A DNA stretch of 11,974 nt from an uncultured Muribaculaceae bacterium (GTDB lineage Bacteria; Bacteroidota; Bacteroidia; Bacteroidales; Muribaculaceae). How positions within the stretch are numbered: position 1 is the first letter of the stretch; each line of letters opens with the position of its first letter. Position numbers and translations under genes: made by a program. Of the stretch, positions 1-6,878 are shown one piece after another. The DNA lies in assembly GCA_910583795.1 (NCBI GenBank), contig CAJTZQ010000092.1, positions 1 to 11,974 of the forward strand, read 5' to 3'. Under the pieces are notes generated by a model. The model did not search any database, was not told the DNA's origin, and was given only the letters and a program-made list of their open reading frames with translations.

Positions 1-164
1 ACAAATCGCCTCGGTGCTTAGATATTACGTCGATTTATGGGATTTTATAGATTAACGACCATTCGCCATCAGCAGATATTCATAATATAATACATAGTTC
101 ATTTTGAGCATTGAAATTACCATTATTGCCAAAAACTTTCACCACCATGACTCTCAAAACATCC

Positions 165-201
165 TTGACTTGCAGGTGTTATACAAATGTATTATCTTTG
201 T
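165..201 (+). promoter_or_regulatory. Promoter and possible operator of the toxin-antitoxin operon
   Basis: The box TATCTTTG at 193-200 matches the Bacteroidota -7 consensus TAnnTTTG. A TTG at 170-172 lies exactly 20 bp upstream, the expected place for the -33 element. Transcription would begin near 205-207, so the ATG at 187 cannot be the start and the ATG at 223 is favoured. Two inverted repeats overlap the box: ATACA/TGTAT at 181-192 and ACAAA/TTTGT at 183-201. These could be the operator for the ribbon-helix-helix antitoxin, since such antitoxins usually repress their own operon. The operator assignment is inference. Confidence 0.55.
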
Positions 202-222
202 GATACTATAAAATTTAAGAAT

Positions 223-471
223 ATGAATACGGCATCAATTCCCAGAAAACAGACCTCATTCCGTCTGAGCGAAGATCTTCTTAAGCGACTCCAGGAGGAG
301 GCTAAGCGTCATAACCGCAGTCTCAATAATCTTGTGGAGAGCGTACTGATGGCATTCGTGGCAGAACGTCCCAACAAGACCACTCTCGCTGCCATGATGG
401 AAGCCGAAAATTCTGATAATCTTGAAACACTTGATCTCGGTAGTTTCCGAGATTTCGTAGATTCGTTATGA
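223..471 (+). CDS. Ribbon-helix-helix antitoxin of a type II toxin-antitoxin pair
   Basis: This 82-residue protein starts at the ATG at 223. A longer frame opens at 187, but that codon lies inside the promoter. The N-terminal half reads TSFRLSEDLLKRLQEEAKRH followed by NRSLNNLVESVL. This is the beta-strand, helix, helix pattern of Arc/CopG-type DNA-binding proteins, with an S-FRL strand and the conserved N-SLN-LV turn. The acidic C-terminal tail (about residues 55-82) is expected to wrap the toxin and neutralise it. Its stop overlaps the toxin start as ATGA, which implies translational coupling and an antitoxin-first order. Known biology of the family: the dimer binds the operon promoter and represses with the toxin. 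The pairing with a YafQ-type toxin is clear; the exact antitoxin subfamily is not. Confidence 0.88.
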   Translation: MNTASIPRKQTSFRLSEDLLKRLQEEAKRHNRSLNNLVESVLMAFVAERPNKTTLAAMMEAENSDNLETLDLGSFRDFVDSL

Positions 472-737
472 ATACTCTCAAACTCACATCCCAGTTTAAA
501 AAAGACCTCAAGCGTTATAAACACAAAACTGAGATAATCGACAAACTTGAGGATATTCTCAAATTGCTGGTGAATGGGCTACCGATTCCGGCTGAAAACA
601 AGCCTCACATTTTGACCGGCAATTATCGTGGCTATATGGAATGCCATGTCGAAAGTGACACATTGCTGATTTGGTGGGATAAAGTAGAAGGCATCATCAA
701 GCTCGTTCGTTTCGGCACCCATTCCGAATTATTCTAA
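468..737 (+). CDS. yafQ: YafQ-family mRNA interferase toxin (RelE/ParE superfamily)
   Basis: The protein has 89 residues, the normal size for the family. It opens with a charged helix region (SQFKKDLKRYKHK), then has the YafQ signature KPHILTGNYRGYMECHVESD and a C-terminal FGTHSELF. The histidines and acids matching those described for E. coli YafQ (H50, H63, D67, H87, F91) are present as H47, H60, D64, H85 and F89, so the active site looks intact. The tryptophan that follows the aspartate in E. coli is replaced by Thr65. YafQ toxins cut mRNA in the ribosomal A site. The ATG overlaps the antitoxin stop by 4 nt, and the next gene begins 2 nt after its stop, so all three are probably one transcript. 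Toxin identity is well supported; cleavage specificity cannot be read from sequence. Confidence 0.9.
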   Translation: MNTLKLTSQFKKDLKRYKHKTEIIDKLEDILKLLVNGLPIPAENKPHILTGNYRGYMECHVESDTLLIWWDKVEGIIKLVRFGTHSELF

Positions 738-739
738 CG

Positions 740-1264
740 ATGAAGGAAATCATTAAGAATATTATTAGTGTTGCAGCATTTATGATTAGGAAGAATCCAG
801 ATTGTCCAATTATATTCCTGGATTTTGACGGTGTTCTTTCAACAGATAATTATCTTGACCTATTAAGAGAGACGAAAAGCAAGACTTCTGATTATTGGGG
901 TAGATTGTTTGATCCCGAATGTGTTGATTGCCTAAAAAGAATTGTTGATAAAACAGAAGCGAGAATTGTCGTTACATCTTCATGGAGAAATTATCTGTCA
1001 ATTTGGCGAATTATTCTGATGTGGAAACTGCGCAATATGCCGGGCATTTTGGCAGGCGTTACCCCGAAAAGTTCTATTTATAGAGGCAATGAGATTGCTA
1101 AATGGCTGAATATTCACCGAAATATCACAAATTACGTAATAATTGATGATATGGATTACTTACAATTTAACGCTGATCAAGCAACACATCTGGTAACCAC
1201 AAATCACTACAAAGGGTTGCGACCCGACACGACAGAAATAGCAATATCCATTCTAAAGGCCTAA
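740..1264 (+). CDS. HAD-superfamily phosphatase-like protein, third gene of the toxin-antitoxin operon
   Basis: This is a 174-residue protein with the HAD motifs in order: motif I DFDGV at residues 28-32 (nucleophile D28, general acid D30), motif II in VVTSSW (T79-S81), a basic residue in YRGNEIAKWL (R115) as the likely motif III equivalent, and motif IV IIDDMD (D136/D137). The small size, the RG-EI stretch and the absence of a large cap resemble the stand-alone HAD domains also found in RNA-repair 'Swiss army knife' proteins. I cannot confirm that subfamily by eye. The first 23 residues are extra and hydrophobic-amphipathic. The start lies 2 nt after the toxin stop, so it is almost certainly cotranscribed. 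The gene is visibly more AT-rich than the housekeeping genes to the right, suggesting transfer. Its substrate is unknown; repair or removal of phosphate ends left by the toxin is speculation from context. Confidence 0.75.
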   Translation: MKEIIKNIISVAAFMIRKNPDCPIIFLDFDGVLSTDNYLDLLRETKSKTSDYWGRLFDPECVDCLKRIVDKTEARIVVTSSWRNYLSIWRIILMWKLRNMPGILAGVTPKSSIYRGNEIAKWLNIHRNITNYVIIDDMDYLQFNADQATHLVTTNHYKGLRPDTTEIAISILKA

Positions 1265-1394
1265 ATTGCAAACTACTGAAATCAATTTTGGGAGAAATTA
1301 TTTTGAATTAGTTTGTATAAATTTCAATCCATGATCCGATATGTGTGATTATAGCTAAATTACTGGACTTTACCTCATACCTTTTCCAATGATG

Positions 1395-1425
1395 TTGAAA
1401 TAATCATATATATTTGCTAAATTTG
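1395..1425 (+). promoter_or_regulatory. Promoter of the RhuM-family gene
   Basis: TAAATTTG at 1418-1425 is a perfect TAnnTTTG box, and a TTG at 1395-1397 lies 20 bp upstream, the same geometry as the promoter at 170-200. Transcription should start near 1431, giving a leader of about 20 nt before the ATG at 1451. The RhuM gene is therefore probably expressed independently of the toxin-antitoxin unit. I see no clear terminator in 1265-1394. Confidence 0.6.
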
Positions 1426-1450
1426 TGGATTAAAGGAATTTTATTGAATC

Positions 1451-2458
1451 ATGGATGACAACAACCAGATAATCATATATCAAAGCGAGGATGGTCAAAC
1501 TCATATCGATGTGAAATTTACCGGAGAGACTGTATGGCTTTCTCAGCAACAGATGGCTGAACTTTATCAGACAACTCGCCCCAATATAGTCCAGCATATT
1601 CGCAACATATATGCGGATAGAGAATTAGAAGAACAGGCAACTTGTAAGAATTTCTTACAGGTTCGTCTGGAAGGTTCGCGTCAGGTTTCTCGTGAGATTC
1701 CATTCTATAATCTCGATATGATTATCTCGTTGGGATATCGAATCAAGTCGGTGATTGCCACGCACTTCAGAAGGTGGGCTACGAAGCGGCTTAAGGAGTA
1801 TATAATCAAGGGGTTTACGATGGATGATGAAAGACTTAAGGGCAATGGCGGTGGCGCTTACTGGCGCGAGCTGCTCGACCGTATTCGTGACATCCGATCA
1901 TCTGAAAAAGTAATGTACCGACAGGTGCTCGATTTATACGCTACAGCTGTTGATTATGATCCCCGTTCGGAGATTTCGGTTGAGTTCTTCAAGATTGTGC
2001 AGAATAAACTTCACTTTGCATCACATGGCAACACTGCAGCAGAGGTGATTTTTAAGCGGGCCGATTCGGATGCACCGATGATGGGGCTGACATCATTCAA
2101 GGGAGATCATCCGACACTGCGAGATGCACTGATAGCCAAGAATTATCTTAGTGAGAATGAACTGAAGATTCTCAACAATCTTGTTTCCGGATATTTCGAT
2201 TTTGCCGAAATTCAGGCGATGAAACGTCGCCCGATGTATATGGATGACTATGTGCGGCAACTCGACACGATACTCTCATCAACCGGCGAAGCATTGCTCA
2301 AAGGTCCAGGCTCCGTCAGCCATCAGCAGGCAATGGACAAAGCTCGCGAGGAATACCGCAAATTTCAGATAAGGGAACTATCGCCGGTAGAAAGAGCCTA
2401 CCTCGACACCATCAAAGCCCTCAATGCCAAAACCAAGAACAAAGGAAAGAACAATTGA
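1451..2458 (+). CDS. rhuM: RhuM-family (virulence RhuM) protein
   Basis: This 335-residue protein carries the hallmarks of the RhuM family. There is an N-terminal beta-rich stretch ending in VWLSQQQMAELYQTTRPN, which reads like a helix-turn-helix (about residues 28-50). It is followed by the block YNLDMIISLGYRIKS (about 86-100) and FRRWATKRLKEYIIKGF. The C-terminal half has VQNKLHFASHGNTAAEVI, KNYLSENELKILN and a helical tail. The family is named after a gene of Salmonella pathogenicity island 3 and is common on mobile and accessory DNA. Its biochemical role is not established. It starts about 20 nt downstream of its own promoter and has a lysine-rich end (KNKGKNN). The N-terminus suggests DNA binding, and the context beside a toxin-antitoxin unit fits an accessory island. 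A defence role would be inference only. Confidence 0.85.
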   Translation: MDDNNQIIIYQSEDGQTHIDVKFTGETVWLSQQQMAELYQTTRPNIVQHIRNIYADRELEEQATCKNFLQVRLEGSRQVSREIPFYNLDMIISLGYRIKSVIATHFRRWATKRLKEYIIKGFTMDDERLKGNGGGAYWRELLDRIRDIRSSEKVMYRQVLDLYATAVDYDPRSEISVEFFKIVQNKLHFASHGNTAAEVIFKRADSDAPMMGLTSFKGDHPTLRDALIAKNYLSENELKILNNLVSGYFDFAEIQAMKRRPMYMDDYVRQLDTILSSTGEALLKGPGSVSHQQAMDKAREEYRKFQIRELSPVERAYLDTIKALNAKTKNKGKNN

Positions 2459-2544
2459 TACATTGCCTATGGTGCTTCATCGTTTTTCATCGCCCAATTT
2501 ACTTGCCTAACATTAACACCATCTTTCGAATAAAATTCATTGGC

Positions 2545-4083
2545 ATGAAATCCAAAGCCATTATATTCTGCTGTCTGGTGACCATCTTGTCTACGGCAAC
2601 GGCGCAGATAAAAAGCCCCAAACGTGGTATAGGTTGGGACGAAAAGACACAGAAACTCTCCAATGCTCCAATCGACAAACTCCTGCCGGGAGTATCATGG
2701 ATCTATACCTGGGGCGAGACCCCGCTGGGGACTGCCGATAAGCTCGGCAATGAGAACGGCATAATGTTCATCCCGATGGCTTGGGGACGCAACTTCAACG
2801 AAACCTCCATACACAACTATATAAAGGAACACAGTTCCGCAAAATACCTTCTTGGATTCAACGAACCAAACTTCGCCGCCCAGGCAAACATGACACCGGC
2901 GGAGGCGGCTTCACTATGGAAAGTTCTGGAAGACATCGCCTCGGAATTTGACCTCCGCCTCGTAGCTCCCGCCCTAAACTTCTCCGGAGAAAAGGTAGGT
3001 GCTCGGGTTTGGGGAATATACGACTGGCTTGATGAATTCATCCGTTCCTATAAAGAAGCAAAGAGTCGTCTCCCTAAGATAGACTGCCTCGCACTCCACT
3101 GCTACATGAATTGGTACGGTGCTAACTCTTGGTTCGTAAATGAATACTTCTACACCGACATCTTCAAAGACGGCAACGACAGGAAATATCCCAGTATCGT
3201 GGAACTTCTCACCTCCGTAAAAGAGGCAACAGGACACTATCCGCGCATGATGCTTACCGAATTCTGCTCCTGGGAAGGAGACAAAGACGGTTTCGTGACT
3301 AATGTTGACAATCAGATCGACCAGATGACCCAACGCATCCAGAAAATGGAACAGAGCGATTTGGTGGAGGGGTATGCCTGGTTCATGGCAAACGCCAATG
3401 CCTCGGAGTATCCATACATGAGCGTGTTTGAAACCAATAATGCAGACAGCGATCTCAGCACACTGGGCAAGGTTTTCGTGAACATGTCGGGATTTGACCT
3501 CACCAGATACTATATCCCCGGTGAAATTGTCGATGCCAAGGACTATATCGATGCCACTACTGACGACCAGATTGTACGCCTGCGCCCTAACACAGACCCT
3601 GAAAGCGACCATCCGCTACAAATTCAACTCACAGCAGCCGATCCAGGAAAGGGCAAATATTCTGCCGCCACTTACCGGATTGACGTTCCGTCAAGCGGCA
3701 CCTATACTTTTACTCTTCATGCCAAAGGAGCCGATGCTACGCTACGCATTAAAGCACCGGGAAATGACAACAATACTGAACTGACAATCGCCGGACAACC
3801 GAATGAATGGGCTGACTATACCACTAATATCACCCTTTCCGCCGGTAAAAACGACATTAAGATAACCAATCTTTCCACCAACCCTGTGTTGCTGAACTCC
3901 TGGAAATTCGATACAGGTACAGGTATCGCCTCCATCTCTCCCACTCCAGGCGGCTCTTACACCGTCTACAACCTTCAAGGTGTGAAGCTTGTCACATTCC
4001 CTCGTGAGTCAGCCATAAATCTTGAAAAAGGCATCTACATCCTCGTCTTTCCCGACGGCTCTTCCCGCAAAATAGTGCTATGA
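2545..4083 (+). CDS. Secreted glycoside hydrolase, GH128-like (endo-beta-1,3-glucanase type)
   Basis: I choose the ATG at 2545, giving 512 residues, because it places a typical signal peptide at the N-terminus (MKSKAIIFCCLVTILSTATA, cleavage near A20-Q21). A longer frame from a TTG at 2455 overlaps the RhuM stop and hides that signal. The catalytic domain (about 25-300) opens with GIGWDE and has LLGFNEPN with E107 as probable acid/base and LTEFCSW with E239 as probable nucleophile. These match the 'glycosyl hydrolase catalytic core' group to which GH128 beta-1,3-glucanases belong. Residues about 325-455 look like a CBM6-type beta-sandwich. The last 50 residues (YTVYNLQG through GIYILVF and a basic end) resemble a short type IX secretion sorting tail. 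No convincing promoter is visible in the 86-nt gap, so readthrough from rhuM is possible. The substrate is inferred from the family. Confidence 0.8.
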   Translation: MKSKAIIFCCLVTILSTATAQIKSPKRGIGWDEKTQKLSNAPIDKLLPGVSWIYTWGETPLGTADKLGNENGIMFIPMAWGRNFNETSIHNYIKEHSSAKYLLGFNEPNFAAQANMTPAEAASLWKVLEDIASEFDLRLVAPALNFSGEKVGARVWGIYDWLDEFIRSYKEAKSRLPKIDCLALHCYMNWYGANSWFVNEYFYTDIFKDGNDRKYPSIVELLTSVKEATGHYPRMMLTEFCSWEGDKDGFVTNVDNQIDQMTQRIQKMEQSDLVEGYAWFMANANASEYPYMSVFETNNADSDLSTLGKVFVNMSGFDLTRYYIPGEIVDAKDYIDATTDDQIVRLRPNTDPESDHPLQIQLTAADPGKGKYSAATYRIDVPSSGTYTFTLHAKGADATLRIKAPGNDNNTELTIAGQPNEWADYTTNITLSAGKNDIKITNLSTNPVLLNSWKFDTGTGIASISPTPGGSYTVYNLQGVKLVTFPRESAINLEKGIYILVFPDGSSRKIVL

Positions 4084-4140
4084 TTATCACCCTATTTTAC
4101 GGGTAAAAAATCGGATCCCGTTACAGTCGCTTGCGGACAC

Positions 4141-4180
4141 AAAAAGGGTCACTGAACGTTGTCGTTTCAGTGACCCTTTC
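4141..4180 (-). terminator. Intrinsic terminator of the tRNA-Arg transcript
   Basis: A perfect 14-bp inverted repeat pairs 4143-4156 with 4166-4179 around a 9-nt loop. On the minus strand it is followed by a run of five T, directly downstream of the tRNA 3' end. On the plus strand the T-run is only three long, so it should stop the convergent glucanase transcript less well. Confidence 0.85.
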
Positions 4181-4181
4181 G

Positions 4182-4255
4182 TGATCCGGTTGGGATTCGA
4201 ACCCAAGACCCACAGCTTAGAAGGCTGTTGCTCTATCCAGCTGAGCTACCAGACC
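4182..4255 (-). tRNA. tRNA-Arg (anticodon UCU)
   Basis: On the minus strand this folds as a full cloverleaf. The acceptor GGTCTGG pairs with CCGGATC, using two G-U pairs. The D arm contains AGCTGGAT, and the anticodon stem ACAGC/GCTGT encloses the loop CTTCTAA with anticodon TCT (plus-strand 4219-4221). The T arm is TTGGG-TTCGAAT-CCCAA. The discriminator is A at 4182 and no CCA is encoded. It reads AGA codons. The 3' end faces the accessory segment on the left, the usual side of integration for elements that use tRNA genes. Confidence 0.95.
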
Positions 4256-4444
4256 TGCCTTTTATGCGCTTTCGCGCATGTTTTGTGGAGTTTCCCCCTT
4301 TTGGAGTGCAAAGTTAACTATTATTTTTTATTCGGCATATACTTTTCGCCAAATTTTTATATTAAAAATTGCGAAATCTGTTCGGAATCATCTTTTGAAT
4401 GATAAATTATTTCAACTTTCGCAAACGAACATTCTTTGCCAACA
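4256..4444 (-). promoter_or_regulatory. tRNA-Arg leader with -7 box and GNRA hairpin; 3' flank of the minus operon
   Basis: There is no gene here. On the minus strand TAACTTTG at 4316-4309 is a perfect -7 box about 54 nt before the tRNA, but no good -33 element lies at the expected distance. The leader contains a perfect 6-bp hairpin with a GAAA tetraloop (4264-4279) ending 8 nt before the tRNA 5' end. Further right, 4352-4370 is an AT-only 8-bp inverted repeat and GCGAAA/TTTCGC pairs 4371-4376 with 4417-4422. Neither is a strong terminator for the operon that ends at 4445. Confidence 0.5.
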
Positions 4445-5011
4445 TCATTTATGTGGTGCGAATTCGGGCGGAAGAATCTTCTTCGGATCGACACTGTCAA
4501 CAGCCGTGATCACCACTTTGCTCGAACCTCTCCACGGGAGAGTGGCGTGATATTTCTTATATTCCACGCGCACAGGCATAGCATTAAGCTGAGCCTTTAG
4601 CAATCTCGCAGCCACCTTAGAATCGGAAGCGGTGAAAATAAAGTCTCGGCTATATATTCGGGTGGTGTCCATAAGTTCCTTATATGGTATCAACACTCCT
4701 TCGTAAGTGTCGAAGATTGTGCCCCGGCGTTCGATATGCTCCACATATCCAAACTGGTATGCATCCTGAACGTAGGGTTTGAAATAGCGTAGCCAACAAC
4801 CTGTTATGAGCGCGAGGAGCACCACTATTCCTCCCGCCCAGAGCCAAGGTCTCACCCGATTGCGTGGTTTTAGATGGTCCCACTCTGATTCCTCCTCTTC
4901 CCAATAGTCGGGATCATCGGGAGACAGGGCAGGTTTCTTAGGTTCCTTGACCGGCTCCTCCGGCAATTCCTCGCTGTCGAAATAATCGTTTGTATCGTCG
5001 TTGAATTTCAT
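4445..5011 (-). CDS. Hypothetical single-pass membrane protein with acidic cytoplasmic tail
   Basis: The product is 188 residues. Residues 1-47 are strongly acidic and proline-rich (EELPEEPVKEPKKP, WEEEESEW). A basic patch RNRVR follows at 50-54, then one hydrophobic helix at about 56-74. By the positive-inside rule the N-terminus is cytoplasmic and residues 75-188 are outside. The outer domain contains GYVEHIERRGTIFDTYEGVL and FTASDSKVAARLL. I recall this pattern (G-V--I--KG-IF-TYEG) from small Bacteroidota membrane proteins that databases often misname 6-phosphogluconate dehydrogenase; no dehydrogenase motif is present. It is the last gene of the minus operon, separated from the membrane protein upstream by a 41-nt gap that holds a heptad repeat. 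Function unknown. Confidence 0.75.
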   Translation of the reverse strand: MKFNDDTNDYFDSEELPEEPVKEPKKPALSPDDPDYWEEEESEWDHLKPRNRVRPWLWAGGIVVLLALITGCWLRYFKPYVQDAYQFGYVEHIERRGTIFDTYEGVLIPYKELMDTTRIYSRDFIFTASDSKVAARLLKAQLNAMPVRVEYKKYHATLPWRGSSKVVITAVDSVDPKKILPPEFAPHK

Positions 5012-5016
5012 ATCCG

Positions 5017-5051
5017 TTTTGAGATCTGAGTTATGAGTTGTGAGTTGTGAG
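5017..5051. repeat. Heptad array A (TGAGTTG units)
   Basis: Three and a half tandem 7-bp units TGAGTTA/TGAGTTG occupy 5027-5051, preceded by one TTTTGAG-like unit and an ATCTG (5024-5028). They fill almost the whole 41-nt gap between two minus-strand genes. On the coding strand of the gene starting at 5011 the units read CAACTCA, so its leader is A/C-rich and nearly free of G. The same unit recurs in array D about 4 kb away. Confidence 0.85.
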
Positions 5052-5052
5052 A

Positions 5053-6156
5053 CTAAAGTTGTTCTGCGTCAGTCACGGTGGCTTCCGCCAGCTCCTTCTG
5101 GCTGACTCCCCCTTTCTTGCGCAATGAGATATAAGCCATTGTGTAGATGCCGAGGATAATGAGCATCACGGTCTGTCCGCTCCATTGAAGCATGGAGAAA
5201 GCCGTGCCCTGAGCGTCGCTAACCCCATATATGGCAAGACCGAACATGATTGCGAGGTTCCAAGGCCCGAGTCCACCGTTTGAAGGTATCGCCATACTTA
5301 TCGAACTGAGCACAAACGCCACAAGACAAGGGGTAAGACCCCACGCCATACCTTCACCTGTGCAGAGCGCACGTGTGAAATCGAAAGCATAGAATGCCAC
5401 ATATAATTGTAAATAATAGCATCCCCAGATGCAAAGCGTGAGACCGAGAAATTTCCAACGACCCTTCATGCGTGCCACAACCGCAAAACCTTCCCACATA
5501 TTGAGAGCCATTTCCTTAAGCTTCATCACAACCTTAGTATTGCGGAAAGCCCTCAACAAGATCCAGCATAGCAACACACCGCCGACAATCACAGCCCAGA
5601 ACCACCATTCCGACACAAGCGCTACAAGATCACGCCCCACCGGATATTTGGTCAAAAACGCCTCAAGGGCGGGAGCAGCCACCACAAGGCACAACACCAG
5701 CAGAAGTAACACCATCAATGTGTCGGCAAGACGGTCGCCGATCATGGAGCCAAGCACTGACGTAAACGACGCTTTCTCAGATGAAGCGACATACGTGCAG
5801 CGCCACACTTCCCCGAGGCGCGGGAAGACAAGATTGAGCGCATAGCACCCGAAAATGCTGCAACACAACGCCATAAACGGAGGTTTTATTCCCAGGGCGG
5901 TAAGCTGCAGTCTCCATCGCGCGGCACGGAAGATGTGGGAAAAGACGCTTATCCCCATCGCAAGAAGTATCCACCAATAATCGACCCCATGCTTGATAAG
6001 GCCCCACATCTCCGAGAAGTTGACCTTCTTGAACATATAGACCACAAGAAGCACGGTCAGCACCACCGGAAGTCCGTAGCGCACACCCATTCCAAGCCAT
6101 TTTTTAGCGCCCGAAGCTTGTGCGGGCGTAATATCTTTTTCCGATTTCTGATTCAT
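5053..6156 (-). CDS. YbhN/UPF0104-type membrane protein (LPG synthase transmembrane-region family)
   Basis: The 367-residue product has about eight hydrophobic segments (roughly residues 27-46, 61-80, 93-113, 150-168, 186-203, 238-258, 275-313 and 332-347). The late motif IPSNGGLGPWNLAI is the P-GGLG signature of the flippase-like membrane half of lysylphosphatidylglycerol synthases. There is no cytosolic aminoacyl-transferase domain, so it cannot make lysyl-PG alone. Stand-alone members are thought to act in lipid handling, but the substrate is unknown. Its ATG overlaps the birA stop as ATGA, implying coupled translation. The tail after residue 348 is charged and cytoplasmic-looking. Confidence 0.85.
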   Translation of the reverse strand: MNQKSEKDITPAQASGAKKWLGMGVRYGLPVVLTVLLVVYMFKKVNFSEMWGLIKHGVDYWWILLAMGISVFSHIFRAARWRLQLTALGIKPPFMALCCSIFGCYALNLVFPRLGEVWRCTYVASSEKASFTSVLGSMIGDRLADTLMVLLLLVLCLVVAAPALEAFLTKYPVGRDLVALVSEWWFWAVIVGGVLLCWILLRAFRNTKVVMKLKEMALNMWEGFAVVARMKGRWKFLGLTLCIWGCYYLQLYVAFYAFDFTRALCTGEGMAWGLTPCLVAFVLSSISMAIPSNGGLGPWNLAIMFGLAIYGVSDAQGTAFSMLQWSGQTVMLIILGIYTMAYISLRKKGGVSQKELAEATVTDAEQL

Positions 6157-6875
6157 AAGAGAAATTCTATTTCTTTAAAAGCAAAAGTCCGCAACTCTCC
6201 GGAAGCGGTTTCTATAGTCAGCATACCGTCGGGAGCCACGCTTTTTATCCGTGCTGACACATGCTCACCGGCATTGCGGTCGTAGAAATCATAAAGATTT
6301 CCATCGCCACGCCAAAGCTTGCGCATGAATTCTGAATGTAACGTACCGTCAAATACCTCTTTCATACGATTTTCCACATGCGCGGCAAGCTTCTCCGCAA
6401 GAGAAGGTATTTCATACTCATTGCCTGTCAGCTGCCACACCGACACCGGGTTGGGCGCATCACTCACGAATTGCCTCTGGTTGATATTGATTCCGATTCC
6501 CGCTATCGTGCGCATGATCACCCCGGGCATCACGGCATGTTCGATAAGTATTCCGCAAATCTTCCTGTCGCCCACATATATGTCGTTCGGCCATTTCACC
6601 ATTGCGTCCAGCCCGAGATCTGCAAGAAAATCCGTAACGGCGAGAGCCACGGCTTCAGAGATTACAAACTGACATTGCGGCAACACACCTGCAGGGTGAA
6701 GCAAGATAGATGCCGTCAGATTCTTACCCGGCTCCGACTCCCAGGAATTGCCGCGCTGACCGCGTCCTGCAGTCTGCGAAAGGGCATACACAAGACATTC
6801 CCCCTCCAGCTCACCGGCATGGGCGGAGAGCCATGAGTTGGTGGAATCGGTTTGCTGAAGTTCAATTATTTTCAT
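6153..6875 (-). CDS. birA: Biotin--[acetyl-CoA-carboxylase] ligase, group I
   Basis: The protein has 240 residues and lacks the N-terminal DNA-binding domain of E. coli BirA, so it is a ligase only and not a repressor. It contains DSTNSWL (residues 10-16), the biotinyl-AMP loop GRGQRG (37-42) followed by W45, KWPND (94-98) and KICGILIE with the conserved lysine K105. A small C-terminal SH3-like cap follows (about 190-240). It activates biotin with ATP and attaches it to carboxylase carrier proteins in the cytosol. It is the second gene of the minus operon, 225 nt downstream of tsaE. That gap is entirely array B, and its A/C-rich side on the coding strand forms the birA leader. No clear independent promoter was seen. 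Confidence 0.95.
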   Translation of the reverse strand: MKIIELQQTDSTNSWLSAHAGELEGECLVYALSQTAGRGQRGNSWESEPGKNLTASILLHPAGVLPQCQFVISEAVALAVTDFLADLGLDAMVKWPNDIYVGDRKICGILIEHAVMPGVIMRTIAGIGININQRQFVSDAPNPVSVWQLTGNEYEIPSLAEKLAAHVENRMKEVFDGTLHSEFMRKLWRGDGNLYDFYDRNAGEHVSARIKSVAPDGMLTIETASGELRTFAFKEIEFLL

Positions 6876-6878
6876 TGC

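Noticed and set aside
1..55. C-terminal end of a gene entering from the left (QIASVLRYYVDLWDFID)
   Set aside because: A 17-codon open stretch is expected by chance, and another frame is open over nearly the same length. Bases 1-164 otherwise show nothing I can support.
187..222. Longer start for the antitoxin at the ATG at 187
   Set aside because: That codon lies just upstream of the -7 box 193-200, before the expected transcription start, and the extra 12 residues do not match the family.
1265..1394. Terminator after the HAD gene
   Set aside because: No stem with a T-run is visible; the region is AT-rich without clear structure.
2455..2544. TTG start for the glucanase overlapping rhuM
   Set aside because: It would bury a textbook signal peptide 30 residues inside the protein; the ATG at 2545 exposes it.
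2974..3612. Minus-strand open frame of 212 codons inside the glucanase gene
   Set aside because: Antisense shadow of a gene with signal peptide and catalytic motifs on the plus strand.
4181..4402. Plus-strand open frame across the tRNA gene
   Set aside because: It is antisense to a complete tRNA-Arg and its terminator region; no family resemblance.
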